Counted from the stretch's first letter, positions 44,230-53,851 are shown. The stretch is DNA of 64,000 bases from Deltaproteobacteria bacterium (GCA_016177845.1 JACOUO010000016.1:124001-188000), one strand, 5' to 3'. Program-made: numbers and translations. Notes: generated by a model not told the origin, from the letters alone.

Positions 44230-45120
44230 ATGGAAAATGAAATAAAAAAAGCAGGCGTGAGCAAAAAACTTTCTGAGTTTATCAAAGGGCCTGCCACCCT
44301 TGATAGGCTCTCAGACAGGTCTTTGCCTGTAATAATTGTAATAGGGGCGTCTGATTCAGGCAAGACCACTTTGATAGAGGGTCTCTCCGATATGCTCTCA
44401 AGGCATATGGAGACAGGCATAATCGACCTTGATATGGGCCAGTCCCATATCGGAGCGCCTACCACAATGGCATGGGGCAGGGTCAAGGGGGGCTTTAAAG
44501 GGTGGGGAGATATAAAAGTAGAGGACCTTTACTTCACCGGAACGACAAGCCCGCCGGGAAACCTGCTGCCCGCGCTTGTAGGCGCGAAAAAGCTTCGGGA
44601 TAAAGCGGCTTCCAAATGCCCAAAAGTCATCATAGATACCACAGGGCTTGTGTCAGAGCCTCTTGGCAGGGTCTTTAAGCAGTATAAGATAGACCTTCTG
44701 TCCCCCGATATCATCATAGCCCTTGAAAGGGACCATGAGCTTGAAAATATCCTAAGCCCGTACAAAAATCTCAAAAAACCGACAATCTTAAGGATAGATG
44801 TGCCGGAAGCGGTGAAGCTTAAAAGCAGGCTTAAAAGGTTTGATTTCAGGGCTGTCAGGTTCAGGCATTATTTCGAGAATTCGATAGAGATTCGTGTAAA
44901 CATTAAAAAAACAGGGGTAAGGTTTACAAGGTCGGCTGATGAGGACGGGCTTATAAAAAGGGCGGTGTCTTTCAGGGACAGCAATGGGGATGATATCGGA
45001 ATAGGGGTAATCGAAGGGGCTGACCTCGATAATGACAAGCTCATTATCCGCACCCCGTTAAAAGAGGGGGTCAGGTTTGCTGCCCTCGTGATAGGTGAAG
45101 CGAAGATAGATATGGTTTGA
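44230..45120 (+). CDS. Clp1/Grc3-type polynucleotide 5'-hydroxyl kinase-like P-loop protein
   Basis: It has 296 residues. Walker A is GASDSGKTTL (about 38-47). A Clp1/Grc3-type DLDMGQSHIGAPTT follows (Walker B plus the Gln of the RNA kinases), then YFTGTTSPPGNLLPALVGAKKL and DTTGLVSEPLG, the position of the lid/clasp motif. Eukaryotic and archaeal relatives phosphorylate RNA 5'-OH ends in tRNA and rRNA processing. Bacterial members are known only as predicted proteins. A C-terminal beta-rich region (about 200-296) may bind substrate. It is divergent from gcvT and 162 bases before an NRAMP gene. Kinase activity on RNA is inferred from motifs only. Confidence 0.8.
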   Translation: MENEIKKAGVSKKLSEFIKGPATLDRLSDRSLPVIIVIGASDSGKTTLIEGLSDMLSRHMETGIIDLDMGQSHIGAPTTMAWGRVKGGFKGWGDIKVEDLYFTGTTSPPGNLLPALVGAKKLRDKAASKCPKVIIDTTGLVSEPLGRVFKQYKIDLLSPDIIIALERDHELENILSPYKNLKKPTILRIDVPEAVKLKSRLKRFDFRAVRFRHYFENSIEIRVNIKKTGVRFTRSADEDGLIKRAVSFRDSNGDDIGIGVIEGADLDNDKLIIRTPLKEGVRFAALVIGEAKIDMV

Positions 45121-45282
45121 AGTGTAGATTGTTTAAATATATTCGCAATCCCAATTTTCTCCCTCTTGTGGAGGGGGAAGGATCAATTCATTGCAAGGGG
45201 GGGTAGCCCCGAAGCAGTCTTAGTATTTTATATTAACTGGTGTTGCTTAATTACTTTGCAAACTGTCGTCAAAAGGTAACCA
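45121..45282. repeat. Short repeat unit between the Clp1-like and NRAMP genes
   Basis: Contains a 'ctccctcttgtggaggggga' hairpin-like stretch and a 'cattgcaaggggggg...ccccgaagcagtctt' unit (45197-45232) of the dispersed gcaatc family. There is no palindromic GTCATTCCCG copy. Confidence 0.7.
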
Positions 45283-46545
45283 ATGAAATTCATTAATCAT
45301 AATGGTAAGCCCTTTACCTTCAATCTTGAGCTTCTGAAATACCTCGGCCCGGGCTTTCTCGTGACTGTCGGATTTATCGACCCGGGCAACTGGGCGACCA
45401 ATATAGCCGCAGGTTCAGAGTTTAATTACTCGCTCCTGTGGGTTATCACGCTCTCTACCCTCATGCTGATATTCCTCCAGCACATGTCAGCGCACCTTGG
45501 CATTGTCACAGGCGACTGCCTTTCCGAGTCCTGCAGGAAATGGTTCCCTAAGTGGGTTAACATTATTTTCGGCGGTTCGATAATGATTGCCTGCATCGCA
45601 ACTGCTTTGGCGGAATTCCTGGGGGCATCCATCGGGCTTACGATACTGTTCGGCTTTCCCCTTTATCTCTCTGCCATCATCTCAGGCAGTTTCATACTTG
45701 CCCTTGTAACAATCCAGAAGTATGACACCATCGAGCACATCATAATTTCATTCGTGTCCGTAATAGGCTTTTGCTACCTCCTTGAGCTCTATCTTGTCGG
45801 GCCTGACTGGGTGCAGGCAGCAAGGGCAGCCGTTATGCCAAAGATAGGTTCTGCCGAGATATTCATAGCAATGGGCATGCTTGGGGCTGTTGTCATGCCG
45901 CATAACATATACCTTCACTCTGAGGTCATCCAGAAGAGGAATTATACCGCTACGGATGAGAAGCGCAAAAGGCAACTCCTGAGGTACGAATTCCTTGACA
46001 CCCTCCTTGCCATGGGCACAGGGTGGCTCATCAACAGCGCCATGATAATAGTTGCCGCCGCTGTCTTTTATAAGCATGGCGTGCTGGTAAAAGATGTAGT
46101 GCAGGCCGCTGAGACCTTAAGGCCGCTTGCAGGCAATCTGGCAGAGCTTTTGTTTGCGGTTGCGCTCCTTTGCGCCGGTATCTCATCTTCAATAACCGCC
46201 TGCCTTGCCGGAGGCACTGTCTTTACGGGATTTCTAGGAAAGGAGATAGACGCCCAGAAGATCTGGTTCAGAGGAGGGGTCCTTATTACGGCAGTACCTG
46301 CGATACTGCTGATAATGATTCTGAAAAACACCTATATGACCCTTATATGGAGCCAGGTCATATTATCGATACAGCTTCCGCTTACTATAATACCGCTGAT
46401 AATACTAACGCGGAGCAGGAAGGTAATGGGGCGGTACGCCAACGGCAGATTCGAGAACTTTCTCATGTACCTCTGCGGCGGCATAATCATATTTTTAAAT
46501 ATACTGCTTCTTCTGAGTTTTTTCGGGGTGAGTTTTGAGTTCTAA
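45283..46545 (+). CDS. NRAMP-family divalent metal transporter
   Basis: Proton-coupled uptake of Mn2+ or Fe2+ across the inner membrane. It has 420 residues and about eleven membrane helices. The helix 1 motif IDPGNWATNIAAG and the helix 6 motif VVMPHNIYLHS contain the metal-binding Asp, Asn and Met residues of true NRAMPs. The MPH methionine favours transition metals over Mg2+ or Al3+ relatives. No Shine-Dalgarno is obvious before the ATG. No Fur or MntR box is recognised upstream. Confidence 0.9.
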   Translation: MKFINHNGKPFTFNLELLKYLGPGFLVTVGFIDPGNWATNIAAGSEFNYSLLWVITLSTLMLIFLQHMSAHLGIVTGDCLSESCRKWFPKWVNIIFGGSIMIACIATALAEFLGASIGLTILFGFPLYLSAIISGSFILALVTIQKYDTIEHIIISFVSVIGFCYLLELYLVGPDWVQAARAAVMPKIGSAEIFIAMGMLGAVVMPHNIYLHSEVIQKRNYTATDEKRKRQLLRYEFLDTLLAMGTGWLINSAMIIVAAAVFYKHGVLVKDVVQAAETLRPLAGNLAELLFAVALLCAGISSSITACLAGGTVFTGFLGKEIDAQKIWFRGGVLITAVPAILLIMILKNTYMTLIWSQVILSIQLPLTIIPLIILTRSRKVMGRYANGRFENFLMYLCGGIIIFLNILLLLSFFGVSFEF

Positions 46546-46552
46546 GGTATGT

Positions 46553-46575
46553 GCCCTCTCCGGCAAGGAGAGGGC
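46553..46575. terminator. Inverted repeat between convergent NRAMP and chemoreceptor genes
   Basis: GCCCTCTCC-ggcaa-GGAGAGGGC forms a perfect 9-bp stem in the 58-base convergent gap. No T-run follows directly, so it may be a weak bidirectional terminator. Confidence 0.45.
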
Positions 46576-46603
46576 AGAGGGCAGGCAAATTTGGTTTTCT
46601 TTG

Positions 46604-48340
46604 TTAACCGTTTACCGCAAGGGTTTGTTTGAAGGGAATAAGTTTAGCAGTATCATCAGCGAATTCTTCCTCCTCTTCCTCGCAATTGTTACTGCCGCTT
46701 ACCTTGAATTTAGAAAGCGTTCTTTCAAGCTCTTCCGCAAGCTCGTTAAGCTCAAGGGCAAGGGTGCTCACACCCCTTACTCCGTTGGCAGATTCCCTCG
46801 AGATATCCGCTACCGCCTCCATGTCAGCGCTTATTGTAGAGGCAACGGCAGACTGTTGTTCCGTGCTTGTTGCTATCTGGTGGATCATGCCGTTTACATG
46901 GTTTATGCTGGAAGTGATGTCATTGAGGGCAGAGCCTGCCTCTTTGGTAAGAAGCACCCCTTCCTCTACTGTCTTTGACTCACGCTCGATGCTCTCGACA
47001 GCCTTTTTGCTCTCTTCCTGAATGCCGGTTATCATTTGGTTGATTTCTTTTGTCGCCTTTGTGGTCCGCTCGGCAAGTTTCCTGACCTCATCCGCGACTA
47101 CCGCAAACCCGCGGCCCTGGTCTCCTGCCCTTGCGGCCTCTATTGCGGCATTGAGGGCAAGGAGGTTAGTCTGGTCTGCAATGTCATTGATGACCTGAAC
47201 GATATTGCCTATTTTCAGGGATTCAGACCCAAGGGCTGCAACGACCTCAACGGATTTTTTGGTGCTTGCTGCGATATCGTTCATCCTCTCTACGACTTTA
47301 TACACCGAGGCCTCGCCTGTCTTTACGGCAGTATCGGCCTTTGATGCCACTTCAGCCATATCAGATGAGCTTCTGGCAACTTCGAGAACGGTTGCGCTCA
47401 TCTCCTCCATTGCTGTTGCTACTTGTCCTGTCTTCTGGTCCTGCTTGTTGAAGCCGTCAACCATTGAGGAGAAGGTGCCGTTAAGCCTGTCGGAAGACTG
47501 CTGGAGAAGACCGCAGCTTCCCATGAGCTTTGAGATTACAACCTCAAAATTCCCAAGGAGAATATTGAACTCCTGCCCGATAACCCCTATCTCATCGGTA
47601 TTACTTATCTGAACCCTTTTTGTAAGGTCGCCCTCTCCTGAGGTGATATCCTTCATGTGATTATGAAGCTCATCCAGCCTCGCTATGATAAGCCTGTGTA
47701 TGAACCAGATAACAGCGCCGAAAGTAAGCAGATTCAGGATTATCCCGATATAGAGCACATTTTTGAAGTAAGTGAGCTTTGTGTCAGAATGTTCCTGGTA
47801 CATGCCTGTAAGCTTGTTCATGTCCTTGAACAGCTCTCCATTCTTATCTTCGACATAGCGGACAGCCGCGGCAACATCGGGGGCCTTTGGGTTTTTGCCT
47901 TCGATGATTACATCGAGGTTGCCCCCGAATTTATTCCAGAGTTCTTTTGATTCGGCAAGCTTGGCTTTTATTAGCGGCTCTTTTGTTTCTGGTATTGATA
48001 CCTCTGTATCGTTCTCTTTTATTACTCCTCCGTCCGAGAGGACTGCGAGGGTCCGGCTGAATGCCTTTTTCTTTTCGATAATATCATTTTTGTACGCCTC
48101 TACCCTCTGTAGAGCTTCTTTTGTCTGTCCGTCCTCAAGGCTGTTATGAAGCCCCAGGACTGATTTGCTTATTGCCTGGCTGAGCGCCCTCTGCTTTCCG
48201 GCCAGGTTGATAATAAGCGCGTCAGACTTCTGGTTTTTTATATTTATCAGGCTGTAGATGACAGAGCCCGTACTTATCAGCACAAAGACCGTTAAGATTA
48301 AAACCAGTTTGAATTTGATGTTCAGATTTACTCTTTTCAT
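46604..48340 (-). CDS. Methyl-accepting chemotaxis protein with PilJ-type sensor domain
   Basis: It has 578 residues. A first membrane helix ([20 protein letters not shown], about 11-30) is followed by a periplasmic domain with [19 protein letters not shown], the type IV pili transducer N-terminal (PilJ_N) motif also seen in nitrate/nitrite sensors. A second helix ([20 protein letters not shown]) leads to HAMP and the signalling domain. The highly conserved tip is [20 protein letters not shown] and continues [18 protein letters not shown]. No other che gene is in the window. The sensed ligand is unknown. Confidence 0.92.
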   Translation of the reverse strand: MKRVNLNIKFKLVLILTVFVLISTGSVIYSLINIKNQKSDALIINLAGKQRALSQAISKSVLGLHNSLEDGQTKEALQRVEAYKNDIIEKKKAFSRTLAVLSDGGVIKENDTEVSIPETKEPLIKAKLAESKELWNKFGGNLDVIIEGKNPKAPDVAAAVRYVEDKNGELFKDMNKLTGMYQEHSDTKLTYFKNVLYIGIILNLLTFGAVIWFIHRLIIARLDELHNHMKDITSGEGDLTKRVQISNTDEIGVIGQEFNILLGNFEVVISKLMGSCGLLQQSSDRLNGTFSSMVDGFNKQDQKTGQVATAMEEMSATVLEVARSSSDMAEVASKADTAVKTGEASVYKVVERMNDIAASTKKSVEVVAALGSESLKIGNIVQVINDIADQTNLLALNAAIEAARAGDQGRGFAVVADEVRKLAERTTKATKEINQMITGIQEESKKAVESIERESKTVEEGVLLTKEAGSALNDITSSINHVNGMIHQIATSTEQQSAVASTISADMEAVADISRESANGVRGVSTLALELNELAEELERTLSKFKVSGSNNCEEEEEEFADDTAKLIPFKQTLAVNG

Positions 48341-48650
48341 ATCCCTATTCTCCTTTTAGCTTCCATGCTTCAGTTTTTGGTAATCAAACATAAAAGCAAA
48401 CCTCATGCCAAATTAAAAAAACTATGCTTCTGAAGTGCTGTAACGGTTCGTAATTAAAAGAGAAAATGGCGTTGTTTTTGTTCTCTGAGAGGAAAAGCCA
48501 TGAATGGCAGAATGCCTTGAAAAAGGGACATGCCTGTCTGAAGACGACATCCGTGTCTGATTTCAGGGGCCTGCTTGACAAGCCTGTAAACAATGTAAAT
48601 ACTCTGAATGAACCCTCTGCCGAAACTATAAAAAACCAAGGGGAAATCTC
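48341..48650. other. Divergent intergenic region between chemoreceptor and acyl-CoA dehydrogenase genes
   Basis: 310 bases. The short plus-strand open frame from 48466 has no ribosome-binding site and no family features, and it runs into the acyl-CoA dehydrogenase gene out of frame. I see no repeats or strong promoter match here; regulatory sites for both genes are presumably present. Confidence 0.4.
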
Positions 48651-49805
48651 ATGGAATTCGGACTTAATAATAAGCAGAAAGAGATTCAGGAGCTTGCCAA
48701 AAGGTTTACCGATGAAGAGATTATCCCAAGGGCCAGGCAAAACGACATAGATGAGCATTTTCCGATAGAGATATTAAAGAAGATGGGGCCTCTGGGCCTG
48801 ATGGGCGGCACAGTGCCGAAAGAGTGGGGAGGCTCTGAGCTGGACTTTGTAAGCGATGCCATTATCTTCGAAGAGGTCGGAAGGGGGTGCTCATCACTGA
48901 GGACCATTCTTTCCGTGCAGGTCTCTTTAGTCGAGCAGGCGATACTTAACTGGGGCACGGAGGAGCAGAAAAGAAAGTATCTGCCGGGGCTCTGCAGAGG
49001 AGAGCTTTTGGGGGCGTTTGCCATTACAGAGCCGGAGGCGGGAAGCGATGCGGGAAGCCTGAAGACAACTGCCCAAAAAGTAGATGGCGGCTGGCTGTTA
49101 AATGGCGTTAAGACATGGATATCAAACGGCGGCATGGCTGATGTGCTGATAATCTTTGCAAGGGTCGGGAAGGAGCCTGGGAGTAAGGCCATCTCAGCAT
49201 TCATAGTTGAGAAGGGAACAGAGGGTTTTACCACGAGAGAGATAAAAGGCAAGCTCGGGCTTAAGGCAGCAAATACGGCTGTGCTGTTTTTCAAGGACAG
49301 CTTCGTTCCTGAAGATGCGCTCCTGGGAAATCAGGGCGAGGGGTTTAAAATTGCGCTCTCGTGCCTGGATAACGGCAGGTTTGGAGTAGCATCAGGCTGT
49401 GTGGGTATCATACAGGCGTGTATTGATGCCTCAACCCAATATGCAAAGAAAAGGGTGCAGTTCGGCAAATCAATCGCCTCGTTTCAGTTGGTGCAGGATA
49501 TGATAGCAAAGATGGTGGTGGACAGGGATGCGGCAAGGCTCCTTGTGTACAGGGCAGCGGAGCTTAAGAATAAAGGGGTTAGGAATACGCTTGAGAGCTC
49601 GATTGCCAAATACTTTGCAAGCGAGGCCGCAGTGCGGGCCGCAACAGACGCAATCCAGATACACGGGGCATACGGGTACTCAAATGCTTTTCCCGTTGAA
49701 CGGTATCTAAGGGACGCAAAGGTGGCAACGATATATGAAGGGACCTCGCAGATACAGAAGCTGATAATAGGAGAGCATACGCTTGGGGTAAGGGCGTTTT
49801 TTTAA
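48651..49805 (+). CDS. Acyl-CoA dehydrogenase
   Basis: FAD-dependent alpha,beta-dehydrogenation of an acyl-CoA, passing electrons to ETF. It has 384 residues. Blocks include FAITEPEAGSDAGSLKTTA (FAD/substrate), WLLNGVKTWISNGGMADV, KKRVQFGKSIASFQLVQDMIA and, at the C-terminus, QIHGAYGYSNAFPVERYLRD. The catalytic base is the Glu in TIYEGTSQIQ. AAGGGG lies before the ATG. Chain-length preference is not readable, though short-chain or branched types are likely by overall similarity. No etfAB is nearby; the beta-oxidation operon converges on it. Confidence 0.93.
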   Translation: MEFGLNNKQKEIQELAKRFTDEEIIPRARQNDIDEHFPIEILKKMGPLGLMGGTVPKEWGGSELDFVSDAIIFEEVGRGCSSLRTILSVQVSLVEQAILNWGTEEQKRKYLPGLCRGELLGAFAITEPEAGSDAGSLKTTAQKVDGGWLLNGVKTWISNGGMADVLIIFARVGKEPGSKAISAFIVEKGTEGFTTREIKGKLGLKAANTAVLFFKDSFVPEDALLGNQGEGFKIALSCLDNGRFGVASGCVGIIQACIDASTQYAKKRVQFGKSIASFQLVQDMIAKMVVDRDAARLLVYRAAELKNKGVRNTLESSIAKYFASEAAVRAATDAIQIHGAYGYSNAFPVERYLRDAKVATIYEGTSQIQKLIIGEHTLGVRAFF

Positions 49806-50198
49806 AATGGTTTTCCTCAGGGGATGCTTCGCCATTTGCGCCCTCGGGGTTTTGTAAAGACAAAAATAAAAGCTAACTCTTTCTTAGTTCTGTTTTTGTG
49901 TCTTGTCTTGTTTTTTTGTGTCTTGTCTTGTTTTGAAAACACCACACCAAGGGGCATTCGAAGTGAGCATAAGGGAGCGGGAGAGAGCGGGCTTCGGTAT
50001 CTATTAGCGAACGGACGCGACAGCGAACGGAGCCAATGCCCCGAAGGGCGAACCCGCTGTTTGCAAAAGTAAATAAACAGACGAGTTGAAAGAAAATGAA
50101 AAAGATTGCTTTATCGCTTCTCCTCGCAATGACAACCCTACCCTCTCCCCTTGTGGAAGAGGGCTGGAGTGGAGTCAGAAAATTGCAGAGGATTAAAT
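49806..50198. repeat. Repeat-derived convergent gap after the acyl-CoA dehydrogenase gene
   Basis: 393 bases without a supported gene. It holds a 25-base inverse match to the start of the ~173 bp element (49838-49862), a tandem 'gtgtcttgtcttgttttt' pair (about 49893-49933) and an inverted 'gcgaacggagccaatgcc' unit (about 50018-50050). A 'gattgctttatcgc...gcaatgacaa' unit (50103-50134) follows. Short frames here translate these repeats. Confidence 0.8.
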
Positions 50199-51035
50199 TC
50201 ACCGCTCATATCTATAAAACCCTTCTTTTGTTTTCCTTCCAAGCTTGCCTTCTTTTACCAGATTTGAGAGTATGTCGGGCGGTTTGAATTTTTCATCTTT
50301 CAGGTGGGTGTGCAGGTATTCCATTATCTCAAGGCACACGTCAAGCCCGATAAAATCCGCAAGCTCAATCGGACCCATCGGGTGGTTCATCCCGAACTTC
50401 ATCGCGGTATCAATATCTTCCTTTGATGCGTTGCCGCATTCAAAAAGCCTCATCGCCTCTCCAAGAAAGGCGAACAAGAGCCTGTTCGTAATAAAGCCGG
50501 GCGAGTCTTTTACAACCGCGGGGGTTTTTTCGATTCTTACGGAAAGGTCAGTGATTGCCTTTAAAGTGTCCTGCGAGGTCATGGAGCCTTTTATTATCTC
50601 AACAAGCTTCATCACCTTTGGAGGGTTCATGAAGTGCATGCCGATAAATCGCTCAGGCTTAGTTACTGAGCCCGCAAGCTCATCTATGGAGATGGACGAT
50701 GTGTTTGTGGCAATGATGGATTGGGGCCTGCATACTGCGCTAAGTTTTTTCAGCACCTCTTTCTTTATCCCGGCCTCTTCAAACACAGCCTCAATTACAA
50801 CATCGCAATCAGCAATATCCTTCATATCTGTTGAGGTCTTTATAAAGCTTCTGACCTTATCCCACAGGAGCGGGTCTGTGTGCGTACTGATGCGCTCAAG
50901 AGCGGCCTTGAGCGCGGCCTCTGTTCTGTCCATGAGCACAGTTTCAAAACCATGCAAGGCAAAGACCTGCGCAATGCCTGCGCCCATGGCGCCTGCGCCT
51001 ATAACACCGATTTTTTTGATTTTTGCATTGGGCAT
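50199..51035 (-). CDS. 3-hydroxybutyryl-CoA dehydrogenase
   Basis: NAD(P)-dependent oxidation of 3-hydroxyacyl-CoA to 3-ketoacyl-CoA, the third step of beta-oxidation. It has 278 residues. The Rossmann motif GVIGAGAMGAGIAQVFA is N-terminal. IATNTSSISIDELAGSV and FIGMHFMNPPKVMKLVEII carry catalytic Ser and His positions, and GFITNRLLFAFLGEAMRL and NHPMGPIELADFIGLDV form the C-terminal domain. It is the last gene of the operon, seven bases after the MBL hydrolase. Confidence 0.94.
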   Translation of the reverse strand: MPNAKIKKIGVIGAGAMGAGIAQVFALHGFETVLMDRTEAALKAALERISTHTDPLLWDKVRSFIKTSTDMKDIADCDVVIEAVFEEAGIKKEVLKKLSAVCRPQSIIATNTSSISIDELAGSVTKPERFIGMHFMNPPKVMKLVEIIKGSMTSQDTLKAITDLSVRIEKTPAVVKDSPGFITNRLLFAFLGEAMRLFECGNASKEDIDTAMKFGMNHPMGPIELADFIGLDVCLEIMEYLHTHLKDEKFKPPDILSNLVKEGKLGRKTKEGFYRYER

Positions 51036-51041
51036 AAAAAG

Positions 51042-51875
51042 TCAGATTACCTTTTCAAAAACAGGGTTCGAATCTTTTATGGAAACATAGCCCATCCTTG
51101 AGTTCGGGTCGTGCTCGAAGATAAGAAGCCATCTTTCCCTTGCAGCCTGTTCGATAAGTTCTTTTTTTATCTTTAGCGTCTCAAGCGGGAACAGGTCATA
51201 GCCCATTATATAGGGATATTTAAGATGAGTGACAGTCGGTATGATGTCGCTTAAATACACTGCGGTCTGCCCTTTGGATTGAATTTTGACAAGCTGTATG
51301 TCGCGGTTATGCCCTGATGCCCTGAAGACGGAGATACCCTTTACAATTTCCCTGTCACCTTCGATTAGCTCAAAAAGTCCTGCCTCCATCACAGGCTCAA
51401 AGTCCTCTTTCAGATAACTTGCCCTTGTCCTCTCGTTAGGGTCAACTGCAGCCTCCCATTCGCCTTTTTGCACAATGTATCTTGCGTTGGGGAAAGCAGG
51501 CGTTGCTGAGTCATTTTTCTTTATGGTATTTCCGCCTGCATGGTCAAAGTGCAGGTGGGTGTTTATGACTATTGTGATGTCCTCAGGCTTGAGCCCAAGC
51601 CGGTTAAGGGATTCCACAAGTGTGGGCTTTCTTTCAACCCCGTATATCGAGTTGAAGCGTTCATCATTCCTTGTCCCTATCCCCGTATCTATAAGGATGT
51701 TTTCTTTTGAGGTCTGGATGAGAAGCGGATTCAAGCCGAGAAGCACCCTGTTCTTTTCATCCGAGGGGTTTGTCTTTTCCCAAATAGTCTTGGGAACGAC
51801 ACCGAACATCGCCCCTCCGTCAAGCCTGAAAAAGCCGTCACTTACAGGGTGTATCCTGAAATCCCCGAATTCCAT
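51042..51875 (-). CDS. MBL-fold metallo-hydrolase in the beta-oxidation operon
   Basis: Metallo-beta-lactamase-superfamily hydrolase of 277 residues. The metal motif is NTHLHFDHAGG (about 106-116), with further ligands in RASGHNRDIQL and the terminal IFEHDPNSRMGY. The N-terminus has DGGAMFGVVPKTIWEK, a block shared with AttM/quorum-quenching-like and other MBL hydrolases. It lies between the thiolase and 3-hydroxyacyl-CoA dehydrogenase genes. An acyl-thioester or lactone substrate is plausible from context, but no substrate is shown. Confidence 0.85.
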   Translation of the reverse strand: MEFGDFRIHPVSDGFFRLDGGAMFGVVPKTIWEKTNPSDEKNRVLLGLNPLLIQTSKENILIDTGIGTRNDERFNSIYGVERKPTLVESLNRLGLKPEDITIVINTHLHFDHAGGNTIKKNDSATPAFPNARYIVQKGEWEAAVDPNERTRASYLKEDFEPVMEAGLFELIEGDREIVKGISVFRASGHNRDIQLVKIQSKGQTAVYLSDIIPTVTHLKYPYIMGYDLFPLETLKIKKELIEQAARERWLLIFEHDPNSRMGYVSIKDSNPVFEKVI

Positions 51876-51902
51876 TCGCGTCTTCCCTTCACAGCAGATT
51901 TT

Positions 51903-53072
51903 TTAAAGCGCCCTTATTGCCATTGTGTAAGCCCCTCCGCCTCCGAGACAGAGGGTGGCAAGCCCGAGTTTTTTCTTCCTGTTCCTGAGCGCGTTGATGA
52001 GCGTGACAAGGAGCCTTGCGCCGCTTGCGCCTATTGGGTGTCCGAGGGCGATTGCGCCCCCGTGAACATTGAGCTTCGCAATGTCTATGTCAAGCTCCTT
52101 GGCAACAGCCAGTGTCTGCGCGGCAAAGGCCTCGTTCTCCTCAATGAGGTCAAAGTCATCAAGCCTTAACCCTGTCTTTTTTAGCACAGCCTGAACAGAT
52201 TTTACAGGGGCGATTGTGTACCACTTCGGGTCAGTGTGCGCAGGGGCATACCCGATTATCTCGGCAAGTGGCGTGATATCAAGCTCCCTTGCCTTTTTCT
52301 CAGACATTAGGATAAGGGCGGCAGCCCCGTCATTAAGACCCGGAGAATTCCCCGCTGTCACAGTGCCTGTAGGCTTGAAAGCAGGTTTCAGCGCGGCAAG
52401 TTTTTTTAAATCAGTATCTCTCCTGATAGTCTCATCATGCTCTAAGATTACCGTATTGCCTTTTTTAACAGACACTATCTCTTCTGAAAATACCCCTGAG
52501 TCAGTTGCGGCAATGGCCTTTAAATGGCTCTGAAGGGCATAGAAGTCCTGCTCCTCCCTTGAGATATTATATCTCAAGGCGGTATCTTCGCAGAGCGCGC
52601 CCATGTGCGCGTTGTAGTAGCAGTCCCAAAGTCCGTCATATATCATTGAGTCAACAGCTACGCAGTCCCCGTAGCGTTTTCCCTTTCTCAAATCCCTCAG
52701 GAGGTGAGGGGCGTTTGACATCGACTCCATCCCGCCTGCTATAATGATTTCCGTGTCCCCAAGCTTTATTGCCTGCGCAGCCAAGGCCACAGCCTTAAGC
52801 CCTGAGGCGCAGACCTTATTGACGGTAAATGCGGCGGTTGAATCAGGCAGCCCTGATAAAATCGCAGACTGCCGCGCAGGGTTCTGCCCGATGCCTGAGG
52901 ATATTACATTGCCCATTATCACTTCATCTATGAGAGATTTTTCAATGCGTGACCTTCTTAAGAGCTCTTCAATGACAAAGGTTGAAAGGGCAGGGGCGGA
53001 TAATGAGGAGAGCTTCCCAAGGAGTTTCCCGGTTGGAGTCCTGACTGCGGCTGTTATGACCACATTTTCCAT
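51903..53072 (-). CDS. Acetyl-CoA acetyltransferase (thiolase)
   Basis: Cleaves 3-ketoacyl-CoA with CoA, or runs in reverse to acetoacetyl-CoA. It has 389 residues. The nucleophile Cys is in NKVCASGLKAVALAAQ (about Cys88). NEAFAAQTL, GGAIALGHPIGASGARLL and CLGGGGAYTMAI supply the catalytic His and second Cys. The length suits the thiolase II type. It begins one base after the enoyl-CoA hydratase stop and is followed by the MBL hydrolase. Confidence 0.94.
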   Translation of the reverse strand: MENVVITAAVRTPTGKLLGKLSSLSAPALSTFVIEELLRRSRIEKSLIDEVIMGNVISSGIGQNPARQSAILSGLPDSTAAFTVNKVCASGLKAVALAAQAIKLGDTEIIIAGGMESMSNAPHLLRDLRKGKRYGDCVAVDSMIYDGLWDCYYNAHMGALCEDTALRYNISREEQDFYALQSHLKAIAATDSGVFSEEIVSVKKGNTVILEHDETIRRDTDLKKLAALKPAFKPTGTVTAGNSPGLNDGAAALILMSEKKARELDITPLAEIIGYAPAHTDPKWYTIAPVKSVQAVLKKTGLRLDDFDLIEENEAFAAQTLAVAKELDIDIAKLNVHGGAIALGHPIGASGARLLVTLINALRNRKKKLGLATLCLGGGGAYTMAIRAL

Positions 53073-53073
53073 T

Positions 53074-53817
53074 TTATCTCTTTAGGAATTTATTCATCAG
53101 GTTTTTACGGTCATCATAGTTGAACAGGTTTGTGAATTCCTCTATCTCGGTCTCGAATGAGCATGAATCAATGCTTTTCTTGGCAGCCTCGATGCACTGG
53201 AGAGGTTTTTGGGCGATAAGCCTTGCAAGCGTCATTACCTCTTCCGAAAGCTCGTCTTTTGGCACCACCCTGTTCACAAGCCTTAAATCAAACGCCTCAT
53301 CAGCCTGCACCCTCCTGCCGGTAAATATCAGCTCCTTTGCCATCTCCCGCCCGATTCTTCCTGCAAGCCTCTGCGTTCCTCCTGCTCCGGGAATTATGCC
53401 AAGGTTTACCTCAGGCTGGGCAAATACGGCGGCCTCAGATGCGAGAATAATGTCGCAGGCAAGGGCAAGCTCACACCCGCCCCCAAGGGCAAACCCGTTG
53501 ACAGCGGCGATAACAGGCCTCGGGAACTTCTCGACTATATTCATGGCGTTGTGGATGAGCCTTGCGAACTTCTCAGCCTCTTTGGCGTCAAACTCAGCCA
53601 TTTCCTTTATGTCTGCGCCGGCAAGGAATGTATTTCCGCTGCCCGTTATTATCAGCACTTTTACTTCTTTTATGAATGAAAGCCTGTCAATTGCTCTCAC
53701 AAAGTCTATTATCACAGGTGTGGAGAGGATGTTGACCCCGTGGCTCATGTTGAATGTAATGGTCGATATCTCGTTTATCTCAAGGGAAAACCCGTTGTAA
53801 TCGGTTTGTTCAGGCAT
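53074..53817 (-). CDS. Enoyl-CoA hydratase/isomerase family protein
   Basis: Crotonase-fold enzyme that hydrates trans-2-enoyl-CoA to 3-hydroxyacyl-CoA. It has 247 residues. The oxyanion and substrate loops are GSGNTFLAGADIKEMAEF and NGFALGGGCELALACDI. The catalytic Glu region is AQPEVNLGIIPGAGGTQRL, which keeps the glutamate needed for hydratase activity. The C-terminus (AAKKSIDSCSFETEIEEF) is typical. It is first in the operon, with GGAGGA upstream and a promoter divergent from pyk. Confidence 0.92.
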   Translation of the reverse strand: MPEQTDYNGFSLEINEISTITFNMSHGVNILSTPVIIDFVRAIDRLSFIKEVKVLIITGSGNTFLAGADIKEMAEFDAKEAEKFARLIHNAMNIVEKFPRPVIAAVNGFALGGGCELALACDIILASEAAVFAQPEVNLGIIPGAGGTQRLAGRIGREMAKELIFTGRRVQADEAFDLRLVNRVVPKDELSEEVMTLARLIAQKPLQCIEAAKKSIDSCSFETEIEEFTNLFNYDDRKNLMNKFLKR

Positions 53818-53851
53818 AGCGCTCGTCCTCCGGGGTTAAAAAGCCCTCTTC

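Noticed and set aside
48466-48750. Open frame of 94 codons upstream of the acyl-CoA dehydrogenase gene
   Set aside because: No Shine-Dalgarno, no family features, and it overlaps the true gene start in another frame.
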